The notes under the pieces: model-generated | Told to the model about the DNA's origin: nothing | Database searches by the model: none | The model's input: only the letters and a program-made list of their open reading frames with translations | Program-made: the position numbers and the translations under genes | In this document: one piece after another, positions 30,433 to 38,282 of the stretch | Layout: each line of letters opens with the position of its first letter | Numbering within the stretch: position 1 is the first letter of the stretch | Assembly (NCBI RefSeq): GCF_000170915.1 | Contig: NZ_ABCT01000016.1 | Coordinates: 1 to 60,787, forward strand | Reading direction: 5' to 3' | Source of the DNA: Limnobacter sp. MED105 | Lineage (GTDB): Bacteria > Pseudomonadota > Gammaproteobacteria > Burkholderiales > Burkholderiaceae_B | Length of the DNA stretch: 60,787 nt

Positions 30433-31538
30433 TGAACCACCTTCACCAAGTCGCCGTGGGCCAGGAAGGCCACACCGCTTTTCACCACTTTGTCACCGGG
30501 GCTTAAACCCTCCAGCACCTCGATAAACTCACCCTGCGCTTTGTTAACCCGCAACTTGATGCGCTGCACCTTGCTGCTGGCTTGGTCCAGCGTAAACGCA
30601 TAGGTGAAACCATCCCGTTCAATCACTGCGGTTTGTGGAATTACAGTGGCAGTTTGCGCACCCAAATCAAATTCGCCACGCAGGTACATGCCAGGCTTCA
30701 AACCCTTGGCGTAGGCACCGGGAATATCGACATAGACCATGCCGGTTCGGGATTGCGCATTGATGACCGGGCTGAGTGTTCGAACCTTGCCGCTCAAAGC
30801 TTGATCATTGTTGAATACGTTCACCGCCATGCCCTCTGAAATTCGGGCCAGCTCAGCATCAGTGACCTCCGCCTGCCACTCCAGCCGCTGCTGACGCACC
30901 AATCGGAATAACTCTTGCCCTGGGGCGGGCACTGACCCCAAGGTGGCAGTGCGTGCGCTGATTACTCCGTCGTCCAGCGCGGTCACCGTGGTGTTGCGCA
31001 AGCGAATTTCCTGCTGGGTTTGCAAGGCCCGGGCCGACAGCAAACGGGCCTGTGCAGACTTTTCCGCGGCAATCACCTGGTTGCGTTCTTGCGCACTAAC
31101 CGCGCCCGCATCGGTGATGTTGCGAATCATGTCAGCATTCAGCTTCGCCTGCTCAAACAAAGCCTGTGCTTCGGCCACGCCCGCTTTGGCTTGTGCCAAA
31201 TCGGCGTTCACGGTTTGTTGATCAAACAGCGCAAGCGTTTGCCCTTTTTTCACAACATCACCGACCTCGGCGCGCAAAGAATCAATTCGCACACCGTTGA
31301 GTTGTGCCCCAATCACGGCCTCTTGCCAGGCAGCCACACTGCCATTCACCGACAGGGTTAGAGGAATGGTTTTTTCCTCGACTGCGGCCAGTTCAACCGA
31401 AAGGCTGGCCTTGCCGGGCGCTTGATTTTCGGTTGCCGCGTTGGGCGCTTGCTCAGCACCCGGAGAACAAGCGCTTAGCAGCAATGTTGCCGCGAACAGG
31501 GCAACTGGATACTTCGTGAACACCATTGAAATTTTCAT
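30429..31538 (-). CDS. RND periplasmic adaptor (membrane fusion) lipoprotein
   Basis: The 369-aa product has a lipobox signal (LLLSACSPG) and the adaptor order: beta-barrel and lipoyl halves around a coiled-coil hairpin (about 100-170, QAKAGVAEAQALFEQAKLN), then a membrane-proximal domain ending in VLEGLSPGDKVVKSG. The chosen ATG at 31538 overlaps the TGA of the TetR gene (ATGA). It bridges the permease to an outer-membrane channel encoded elsewhere. Confidence 0.93.
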   Translation of the reverse strand: MKISMVFTKYPVALFAATLLLSACSPGAEQAPNAATENQAPGKASLSVELAAVEEKTIPLTLSVNGSVAAWQEAVIGAQLNGVRIDSLRAEVGDVVKKGQTLALFDQQTVNADLAQAKAGVAEAQALFEQAKLNADMIRNITDAGAVSAQERNQVIAAEKSAQARLLSARALQTQQEIRLRNTTVTALDDGVISARTATLGSVPAPGQELFRLVRQQRLEWQAEVTDAELARISEGMAVNVFNNDQALSGKVRTLSPVINAQSRTGMVYVDIPGAYAKGLKPGMYLRGEFDLGAQTATVIPQTAVIERDGFTYAFTLDQASSKVQRIKLRVNKAQGEFIEVLEGLSPGDKVVKSGVAFLAHGDLVKVVQ

Positions 31539-32182
31539 TTGCTGCAATCCTGTTTGCGTCGTTTACTTTCACCGTCGAGCATGGCACGGGCATAGCCGGC
31601 CAGGCGTTCAGACAATGTATCGATGGCCTTGGCACTGCCCATTAATTTGGGGCACACCACATCCACCACGTCTTGGGCCACATAAAAGTTGACCGCCATG
31701 CCCATCATGGCGAAGGCCAGGCGCTGAATATCCAGGTCGGGTTTCGTCAAACCAAAATAAGCGGTCAACATATTCACCAAGGCCATGTGCTGCGGCTTGA
31801 TTTCCGCATCAATTTCATGCTCCCAGGCACCAGTGGGTTCAATCATTTCGCGGAAATGCAATTTCATCACGAGGCGAAAGGTTTCCCCGTGCTTCAAGGG
31901 CTCCAGAAAATCCCGAAACAATTGCTTCAACGCCTTGTCCACATCGGTGCTGTTCAAATCAGGAATGCCCTGCTCGAACGGCGTGCCACACAAAGGTTCG
32001 GTGTAAGCGGCCCGGTAAAGGCCAGCCTTGTCGCCAAAGTAATAGCGAATGGATGAAATGTTGGCACCCGCCTTGTCAGCGATTTCGCGCGTGGACGCGC
32101 CTTCATAGCCCTTTTCAGCGAAGGTAATGAGTGCAGCCTGCACCAGCTTTTGCCGTGCAGATTGCTGCTTGTCTTGAAGCAT
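31535..32182 (-). CDS. TetR-family repressor of the efflux operon (CerR-type C-terminus)
   Basis: The 215-aa regulator has HTH residues AALITFAEKGYEGASTREIADKAGANISSIRYYFGDKAGLYRAAY and a C-terminal domain of the CerR/DUF1956 kind (LKQLFRDFLEPL..., EMIEPTGAWEHEI). I chose the ATG at 32182; the frame runs open further up but that part is non-coding in character. It is the first gene of the operon and overlaps the adaptor by 4 nt. A strong palindrome lies 15-36 nt upstream of the start, which is consistent with autoregulation. Confidence 0.92.
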   Translation of the reverse strand: MLQDKQQSARQKLVQAALITFAEKGYEGASTREIADKAGANISSIRYYFGDKAGLYRAAYTEPLCGTPFEQGIPDLNSTDVDKALKQLFRDFLEPLKHGETFRLVMKLHFREMIEPTGAWEHEIDAEIKPQHMALVNMLTAYFGLTKPDLDIQRLAFAMMGMAVNFYVAQDVVDVVCPKLMGSAKAIDTLSERLAGYARAMLDGESKRRKQDCSK

Positions 32183-32196
32183 GGGAAAGTCCGAAA

Positions 32197-32237
32197 TTAA
32201 TTCAATCGATTGATTTAAAAATATATCAAACGAATGA
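32197..32237. promoter_or_regulatory. Two related palindromes upstream of the efflux operon
   Basis: Site 1 has a perfect 12-bp core, TCAATCGATTGA (32202-32213), extended outward by TTAA arms to 32197-32218. Site 2, TCAAACGAATGA (32226-32237), matches the core at 10 of 12 positions, 24 bp away. They lie just ahead of the TetR gene and are good candidates for its operators. Confidence 0.65.
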
Positions 32238-32355
32238 TTAAACAGCAATCGCGAAAGGCTCTTTTGTCCGGATTGAAACGAATCGACACCACTGAATTCC
32301 TGAAACTTGCTACTCTTTGTTGGCAAATTCAAAAAACAACAATCAGGAGACAAAC

Positions 32356-32772
32356 ATGGGTGTGGCACAAAAAGGCAGCAACGCGTTAAGAAAACTGAAA
32401 TCGGTCGCTCAAAAACGGGCATCCAGCCTTCCGGCCAGCAATTTGATCAATGCCGTGGTGGATCAAGTGAACCAGTTTGAAACCGGGATCAAGCAAACCG
32501 TGGACGGCGTTCAGGACAAAGTGAAAGGTTTGCAGGCCAACCTTTTGAAAATGTACCAGGCCAACAAGGAACTGGAACAGGAAAACCGGGAGCTCGCCAA
32601 AACCATGGTGGGCCTTGAAAAAGAAAATGCCCACCTGACCATGAAACTGGACCGCACCCAGATGGAACTCGATGTATTGAAGGCCAAGCTGGAGAACATT
32701 GGCAAACTGGTCAGCGGCTACGAAGAATCGATTGCAGCAGTAACCCGTAGCACCAAGACCAAGCGCAAATAA
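32356..32772 (+). CDS. Small coiled-coil protein, phasin-like
   Basis: The 138-aa product has a basic N-terminus, an amphipathic segment (28-60, NAVVDQVNQFETGIKQTVDG) and a strong coiled coil (about 60-118) with a leucine heptad pattern: NKELEQENRELAKTMVGLEKENAHL. The C-terminal end is Lys/Arg-rich. AGGAG stands before the ATG. It is separated by 1 nt from the HMG-CoA reductase gene, so they are one transcript. I recognise no family; the look recalls granule-associated or scaffold proteins, which is only an impression. Confidence 0.65.
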   Translation: MGVAQKGSNALRKLKSVAQKRASSLPASNLINAVVDQVNQFETGIKQTVDGVQDKVKGLQANLLKMYQANKELEQENRELAKTMVGLEKENAHLTMKLDRTQMELDVLKAKLENIGKLVSGYEESIAAVTRSTKTKRK

Positions 32773-32773
32773 T

Positions 32774-33943
32774 ATGACACGCACGCCCATTCCCCGCTTC
32801 GAAGACAACTATTCCGAGGAAGCCGCCAAAGCACGTCGCGAATTTTTGACGCAGCACACCGGTGCCAGCCTTCAACACACTGGCACCTACTCCCTGCCCC
32901 CAGAAAGTTTGAAAAGCAACACCGAGAACTTCATTGGCGTGGTGCAAATGCCGGTGGGTGTGGCTGGGCCTGTGTTGATTCATGGTGAACATGCGCAGGG
33001 CTGGTTCTATGTGCCACTGGCCACCACCGAAGGCACACTGGTGGCCAGCTACAGCCGGGGCATGCGCATGGTGAGCGAATCCGGCGGTGTGAAGGTGACT
33101 GTGGCTGAAGAATTCATGCAGCGCGCCCCGCTGTTTGAATTCGAAGATGCCCGAGCCGCCAAACGGTTTTTGAACTGGTTGAATGAGAACCTTCAAACAG
33201 TGAAAGCCGAGGCTGAGAAAACCACCGGCTTTGGCAAGCTTGAGCACATTCAAACCTGGCAGGTTGCGCGCATGGTGTACACGCGCTTTAACTACACCAC
33301 GGGCGACGCGGCTGGGCAAAACATGTGTGGCAAGGCCACCCATGCCGCTTGCCAATGGGTGCTGAAAAACAGCCCTGAAGCAATTACTTACTTTGCCCTG
33401 AGCGGTGCCATTGAAACCGACAAAAAGCATTCGCACATGAACTTGCTGCACAGCCGGGGCAAGCGGGTGATTGCGGAAGCCACCATTCAGCGTGAAGTGC
33501 TGCAAAGGCTGGCACGCACCACACCTGAAACAATTTTCAAGCAGCGCCAGCGCAGTGCCATCGGCGCGCAACTGGCGGGCAGCGCCTACAGTGGGCCCCA
33601 CTCGGCCAACGGCATTGCCGCGTTGTTCATTGCCACCGGGCAAGACGAGGCCAATGTAGTTGAAAGCCACACCGGCATGGTGTTCATGGACATTACCGCC
33701 GATGGGGATTTGTATTTTTCTGTCACATTGCCTTCCGTGATTTGTGCCACCAAGGGCGGCGGAACCGGCCTGTCCACCCAAGCAGAATGCCTGAGAATGC
33801 TCGGCTGCGAAGGCAGCGGCAAGGCACGCAAACTGGCGGAGATTGTGGGTGCCACGGTGTTGGCGGGCGATTTGTCTTTGTTGTCGGCCATTCTGGCGGA
33901 TGAGTGGGTTTCTTCCCACGACGCTTACGGCAGAAACCGCTAG
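32774..33943 (+). CDS. HMG-CoA reductase, class I-like
   Basis: The 389-aa protein keeps the class I landmarks: ENFIGVVQMPVGVAGP (51-66), TTEGTLVAS with catalytic Glu86, TGDAAGQNM (177-184), ETDKKHS with Lys217, ATGQDEAN with Asp291, ATKGGGTGLSTQ (325-336), and a C-terminal SSHDAYGRNR with His382. All four catalytic residues are thus present. The family converts HMG-CoA to mevalonate with two NADPH. No mevalonate kinase or HMG-CoA synthase gene is here, and most proteobacteria use the MEP route. It follows the coiled-coil gene by 1 nt and precedes a reductase-desaturase pair. The physiological direction and substrate are open. Confidence 0.88.
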   Translation: MTRTPIPRFEDNYSEEAAKARREFLTQHTGASLQHTGTYSLPPESLKSNTENFIGVVQMPVGVAGPVLIHGEHAQGWFYVPLATTEGTLVASYSRGMRMVSESGGVKVTVAEEFMQRAPLFEFEDARAAKRFLNWLNENLQTVKAEAEKTTGFGKLEHIQTWQVARMVYTRFNYTTGDAAGQNMCGKATHAACQWVLKNSPEAITYFALSGAIETDKKHSHMNLLHSRGKRVIAEATIQREVLQRLARTTPETIFKQRQRSAIGAQLAGSAYSGPHSANGIAALFIATGQDEANVVESHTGMVFMDITADGDLYFSVTLPSVICATKGGGTGLSTQAECLRMLGCEGSGKARKLAEIVGATVLAGDLSLLSAILADEWVSSHDAYGRNR

Positions 33944-33961
33944 GTCAGTAAATCACTGACC
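33943..33961 (+). promoter_or_regulatory. Inverted repeat after the HMG-CoA reductase gene
   Basis: GGTCAGT, a 5-nt AAATC loop and ACTGACC form a perfect 7-bp inverted repeat that begins at the reductase stop codon. There is no T tract, so a terminator is uncertain; it may instead be an operator for the downstream reductase-desaturase genes. Confidence 0.4.
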
Positions 33962-34036
33962 GCTGGTGCAGTGCGGAATGACTTGTAATGTGTTTCAGTG
34001 CACACTCGTTTTACAATACAAAAACGAGGAGACACA

Positions 34037-35182
34037 ATGCAGTCTGAGGCAGGATCCACGCAGTTCAACAACTCATTGTTTAAACGTGCAGCTGGCCTCG
34101 TGACGAAAGTCTCCGACGCCTTTGCATTTCCACTTCGAACTTCCCACTACATTGAACTGGTCAACCCACTGTGGAGTACCCACGCCCTGCAGGCGCGGGT
34201 TGAAGCCGTGTGGGACGAAACCTCCGATTCACGCACCATTACATTGCGGCCCGGGCTGAACTGGCGAAGCCACCGCCCAGGTCAACATTTGCGCATTGGT
34301 GTGCCCATTGGCGGGCAACATTTCACACGCACCTATTCCATCAGTTCTGCCCCGGAGCGAAGCGACGGTTGCTTCACCATCACCGTGAAAGCAATCGACA
34401 ATGGCCGCATGTCGCACCACCTGGTTCGCAAGTTGAAAGTGGGCGACTACGTACCGATTGGTGTGCCCCAAGGCGACTTTTACCTGCCCGATGCACAGCC
34501 AGTACTGCCACTGTTTATTACTGCGGGTAGTGGCATTACGCCGATCATGAGCATGTTGCGCAGCCTGGTGCTTCAAGAACGCATGCCCAACACCGTGCAC
34601 ATTCACTACGCACCACACACTTACGACGTCATTTTTGGGCGTGAACTGAAAGAAATTTCAGACCAACAAAAGCTGTACACACTGAACCTGGTGCACACCC
34701 GTGAGCCAGGCCAGAAGCCGGAAGAAATCACCGGCAAACGCCCCCACTTTTCCAAAGAGCAACTGGAGCAACTATGCCCCGACTGGCGCAAACGCGATGT
34801 GTACGCCTGTGGTCCGCAGGCCATGCTGGATTCCATCGAGAAGCTTTACGAAGCCGAAGGACTTAGTCGCCAGGTACACACCGAGCGATTCCGTGCACAA
34901 CTGGCGGGGGTACCCACCGAAGTTAAAACCGGCGTGGTGAAATTTTTGAACAGCAATGTGAGTGCCAATTCTGACGGTGAAACGAATTTGCTTCGCCTTG
35001 CCGAAGATTCTGGCTTGAACCCGGAACACGGTTGCCGGATGGGTATTTGCCATGGTTGCGATGTGAAACTGGCCAGCGGCTGTGTGCGCGATTTGCGCAC
35101 GAATGCGCTGATCAATGAAACAGGACAAGTGATTCAGATTTGCGTGTGCGCAGCAGTGGGCGACGCAGAAATCGAAGTGTAA
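34037..35182 (+). CDS. Flavodoxin/ferredoxin reductase with 2Fe-2S domain
   Basis: The 381-aa protein is an electron-transfer enzyme in three parts: an FAD domain (GQHFTRTYSISSAPE), an NAD(P) domain (PLFITAGSGITPIMSMLRSL; VYACGPQAML) and a C-terminal plant-type 2Fe-2S domain with CRMGICHGC and a later Cys (QICVCAAV). The ATG at 34037 has GAGGAG upstream. It precedes the desaturase gene by 25 nt and is its probable electron donor. This pairing of reductase and desaturase is well known in proteobacteria. Confidence 0.92.
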   Translation: MQSEAGSTQFNNSLFKRAAGLVTKVSDAFAFPLRTSHYIELVNPLWSTHALQARVEAVWDETSDSRTITLRPGLNWRSHRPGQHLRIGVPIGGQHFTRTYSISSAPERSDGCFTITVKAIDNGRMSHHLVRKLKVGDYVPIGVPQGDFYLPDAQPVLPLFITAGSGITPIMSMLRSLVLQERMPNTVHIHYAPHTYDVIFGRELKEISDQQKLYTLNLVHTREPGQKPEEITGKRPHFSKEQLEQLCPDWRKRDVYACGPQAMLDSIEKLYEAEGLSRQVHTERFRAQLAGVPTEVKTGVVKFLNSNVSANSDGETNLLRLAEDSGLNPEHGCRMGICHGCDVKLASGCVRDLRTNALINETGQVIQICVCAAVGDAEIEV

Positions 35183-35207
35183 GCAACACAGGAAGCAGGA
35201 GACAAAC

Positions 35208-36362
35208 ATGGGCATGCCAAAACATTTGAGCGCCAGCGACATCGAGGAATTCGGTCGCGAAATGGACGCCATACGCAATGAAATTGCAGACTCGCTGGGC
35301 AGCAAAGACCGCGCCTACATTCTCTCGGTCATCAAATGGCAGCGAAGCCTGATGCTGGCCGGGCGTATTGTGGTGTTTCTCAGCTTTTTCCTGTTGCCAA
35401 TGAGCGACTGGACCTTCACTGGCTGGCCGCAATTCTGGGCGGTGCTGTTGCTGGGTGCGATCATGCTGGGTGTATCGAAGAGCATTGAGAACATGGAGTT
35501 GGGCCACAACATCATGCATGCGCAGTTCGACTGGATGCGCGACCCCAATATTCAATCCAACACCTGGGAATGGGACAACGTTTGCCCTTCCGACCAGTGG
35601 AAACACAGCCACAACGTGGTGCACCACACCTGGACCAATGTGCATGGCAAAGACCCAGACATTGGTTATGGTGTGCTGCGCGTCACCGACGACCAGCGCT
35701 GGCATGCCAAGTACCTGTTCAACCCGGTGATCAACTTTGTGCTGATGATGATGTTTCAGTGGGGTGTGGCCCTGCACGATCTGGAAGCTGACAAATTGCT
35801 GGCTGGCAAGAAAAGCTTTAAAGAAATCATTCCCATGCTGAAACGGATTGGCTGGAAGGTACGCCACCAGCTGTTGAAAGACTATGTGTGTTGGCCTGTA
35901 TTGGGCGCAGCAGTCACAGTGCCAGTCACTGTGTTTTTCGGATTTGATGTGGTGAATATTGCGTTGGCTGGTTTCGGCTTCACGATTGTGGCCAACCTGA
36001 TCGCCAACGGCATTCGCAACATTTGGTCGAATGTGATCATTTTCTGCGGCCACTTCCCGGCCGGTGTCCACCACTTCACCAAAGAAGAAGTGGAAGGCGA
36101 AACCCGCGCAGCCTGGTATGTGCGCCAACTGCTGGGCAGCTGCAATATTACCGGTGGCAAGTTGTTCCATATTTTGTCGGGCAACCTGAGCCACCAGATT
36201 GAGCACCACCTGTTTCCGGACATTCCTGCCAACCGCTATGCAGAAATGTCACCCCGGGTACAGGCTTTGGCTGCGCGCTATGGCCTGCCCTACAATAAGG
36301 GCAGCTTCACGCGCCAGTTTGGCACCACCACCTGGAATATCTGGCGTTTGTCTTTACCCTGA
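35208..36362 (+). CDS. Membrane fatty-acid desaturase
   Basis: The 384-aa integral-membrane di-iron protein has three His boxes: GHNIMH (99-104), WKHSHNVVHH (131-140) and HQIEHH (near 329-334). About four transmembrane segments surround them. The third box with Gln (HQxEHH) suggests a front-end/omega-like acyl desaturase. It follows the reductase by 25 nt and has an AGGAG site. It may act on acyl-CoA or on membrane lipids; regiochemistry cannot be read from sequence. Confidence 0.92.
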   Translation: MGMPKHLSASDIEEFGREMDAIRNEIADSLGSKDRAYILSVIKWQRSLMLAGRIVVFLSFFLLPMSDWTFTGWPQFWAVLLLGAIMLGVSKSIENMELGHNIMHAQFDWMRDPNIQSNTWEWDNVCPSDQWKHSHNVVHHTWTNVHGKDPDIGYGVLRVTDDQRWHAKYLFNPVINFVLMMMFQWGVALHDLEADKLLAGKKSFKEIIPMLKRIGWKVRHQLLKDYVCWPVLGAAVTVPVTVFFGFDVVNIALAGFGFTIVANLIANGIRNIWSNVIIFCGHFPAGVHHFTKEEVEGETRAAWYVRQLLGSCNITGGKLFHILSGNLSHQIEHHLFPDIPANRYAEMSPRVQALAARYGLPYNKGSFTRQFGTTTWNIWRLSLP

Positions 36363-36364
36363 AA

Positions 36365-36967
36365 CTAAACCGCCTGAACGGTGCTGTATGCGAAAAACAG
36401 CACCAGACTGGCGGCCATGGTTCCATTGAACCACTTCAAGCGCAGCGGGCTGTTAATCAAGGCCCGCAAGCGTGCACCCAACACAAGCCACAATCCCACG
36501 CACAACAAACCCACACTGGCCATGATCACGGCCACCATCAATACATCCAGTACAGGCGTATTCGAGCTGGACGGGAAAAGCGCGACAGCCGCTGTGGCCA
36601 TGAACCACGCTTTGGGATTCACCCACTGAAACAACACCGCATTGAAAAAGCTCAGTGGTTTGGCACCAGGTTTAAGCGCATCAGCAGACGGTGAAAAGCT
36701 GGCAATTCGCCAGGCCAAATACACCATCATCAACAGGCTGAACACCAACAGGGCCGTGTGAAACCAAGGCAGGCTTTCAAACACCGCATTCAAACCCAGA
36801 CCCATGGCCAGCAGCATTAATGGAAAGCCCACAATAATGCCAAAGAAGTGTGGCAGGCTTTTTCGCACGCCAAAATTCATGCTGCTGGTCATGATCATCA
36901 GGTTATTGGGCCCGGGCGTAATAATGCTTAAAAATGCGAACAGAGCAATGGCTTGAAAGTGCTGCAT
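36365..36967 (-). CDS. LysE-family exporter
   Basis: The 200-aa protein has the LysE/RhtB pattern: ITPGPNNLMIMTSSMNFGVRKSLPHFFGI in the first third, then five further hydrophobic segments with NPKAWFMA. Such proteins export amino acids or small metabolites across the inner membrane. It is divergent from the MFS-MocR pair and shares a control region containing three similar boxes, so MocR control is likely. The stop is 2 nt from the desaturase stop. Confidence 0.9.
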   Translation of the reverse strand: MQHFQAIALFAFLSIITPGPNNLMIMTSSMNFGVRKSLPHFFGIIVGFPLMLLAMGLGLNAVFESLPWFHTALLVFSLLMMVYLAWRIASFSPSADALKPGAKPLSFFNAVLFQWVNPKAWFMATAAVALFPSSSNTPVLDVLMVAVIMASVGLLCVGLWLVLGARLRALINSPLRLKWFNGTMAASLVLFFAYSTVQAV

Positions 36968-37025
36968 GGCGAACTCCTTTTGTGGAGTAACAATGGAACA
37001 CTCACTGTAAGAACTTTTGCAATTT

Positions 37026-37089
37026 CAGTACAGATTCAGGATAATGAAATAATGTGCAGTACAGATAAATCTTACGAAAATCTGTACTG
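37026..37089. promoter_or_regulatory. Three CAGTACAGAT boxes in the LysE-MFS control region
   Basis: CAGTACAGAT occurs as direct copies at 37026-37035 and 37057-37066 (31 bp apart, three helical turns) and in reverse (ATCTGTACTG) at 37080-37089. The cluster lies in the 154-nt gap between the divergent LysE and MFS genes. MocR/GntR regulators typically bind such direct plus inverted repeats, and the mocR gene is in the downstream operon. Confidence 0.7.
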
Positions 37090-37121
37090 CTTTTGAAATT
37101 CGACTTCTGTGCGGGTACCCC

Positions 37122-38279
37122 ATGAAACTGGAACGTTGGCAAGTCATTGCAGCTGGCATTTGTTCGCTGATCCTGACCGTGGGTTTGGCCCGATTTTCTT
37201 ACACTCCCCTGCTGCCCATCATGCGCGACCAGGCTGGCTTAAGCGCCTTTGATGGTGGCTGGCTGGCCACCGTCAATTACATTGGCTACATCAGCGGCGC
37301 CTTGTTGGCCTCGACACTCAGCAACCTGGATTACAAATACCTGCTTTACCGTTTCGGCCTGATTGTGGCCGTAATCAGCACCATTGGCATGGGCCTGACC
37401 ACCGATGTCAACCTGTGGGTATTTCTGCGCTTTATTTCGGGTGTGTCCAGTACCGCAGGCATGTTGATCGCATCGGGCCTGATCATGAACTGGCTGGCCC
37501 GCCAAAACCTGAAAACCGAACTGGGTCTGCACTTTGCCGGGGCGGGCATGGGTTTGGTGTTGTCTGGCCTTGCGGTTATGGCCATGGTTGACCATTTGGC
37601 CTGGGACCAGCAATGGTGGGTGCTGGGTGTGGTGGGCATTCTTTTCTTCGTGCCCGCCTGGATATGGATGCCCAAACCTGCCAAGGCAGGCAGCGCAGAA
37701 GCACAGGTGGCCGATGTGGCACCACCCAGCGCAAAATGGATGCGCTTGATGCTTGGCGCTTACTTCTGTGCCGGCTTTGGCTACGTGATCAGCGCCACCT
37801 TCATTGTGGCCATTGCTGAAACCCTGCCTGAACTTCAAGGCAAGGGCCCTTGGGTGTGGGTGGTGGTCGGGCTGGCGGCGATGCCCTCCACTTTCATTTG
37901 GGATCGCGTGGCCCGAATTACCGGTGTATTCGAGGCACTGGTGCTGGCCTATGTTCTGCAAATCATCTCCATTCTGATGGCTGGTTTCATCGATGGCTAT
38001 TGGGCCAACATGGTTAGCGCGGTGCTGTTTGGCGGCACGTTTGCAGGCATTGTGAACCTGACACTGAGCATTGCAGGCCGCCAGTTTCCCGCCAACCCCA
38101 GCAAGGCAATGGCCCGCATGACACTCAGCTACGGCGTATCGCAAATTGCAGCACCCGCCCTGGCCGGTGTGATTGCAGAACGCACGGGCACCTACCGTGG
38201 CTCGCTGTACCTGGCTGCGGCATTGATGGTGGCGGGTGTGTTCATGGTGTGGCAACTGAAAAAGCAAACCGAGGTTTAA
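37122..38279 (+). CDS. MFS transporter, YbfB/YjiJ family
   Basis: The 385-aa protein has about 12 transmembrane helices and opens with the family pattern ICSLILTVGLARFSYTPLLPIM. It is followed 3 nt later by a MocR regulator gene, so the transporter is probably controlled by it. The substrate is unknown; in similar pairs, amino-acid-like or vitamin B6-related compounds have been suggested, which I treat as inference. Confidence 0.87.
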   Translation: MKLERWQVIAAGICSLILTVGLARFSYTPLLPIMRDQAGLSAFDGGWLATVNYIGYISGALLASTLSNLDYKYLLYRFGLIVAVISTIGMGLTTDVNLWVFLRFISGVSSTAGMLIASGLIMNWLARQNLKTELGLHFAGAGMGLVLSGLAVMAMVDHLAWDQQWWVLGVVGILFFVPAWIWMPKPAKAGSAEAQVADVAPPSAKWMRLMLGAYFCAGFGYVISATFIVAIAETLPELQGKGPWVWVVVGLAAMPSTFIWDRVARITGVFEALVLAYVLQIISILMAGFIDGYWANMVSAVLFGGTFAGIVNLTLSIAGRQFPANPSKAMARMTLSYGVSQIAAPALAGVIAERTGTYRGSLYLAAALMVAGVFMVWQLKKQTEV

Positions 38280-38282
38280 GCG

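Noticed and set aside
32711-33919. A 402-codon frame antisense to the HMG-CoA reductase
   Set aside because: The reductase is clearly real from its catalytic residues; the antisense frame has no domain or signal.
33943-33961. Strong terminator after the HMG-CoA reductase
   Set aside because: The stem is perfect but lacks a T tract; it is recorded only as an inverted repeat.
37239-38267. A 342-codon frame antisense to the MFS gene
   Set aside because: It is His/Gly-rich and random in look; the MFS gene on the other strand is well supported.
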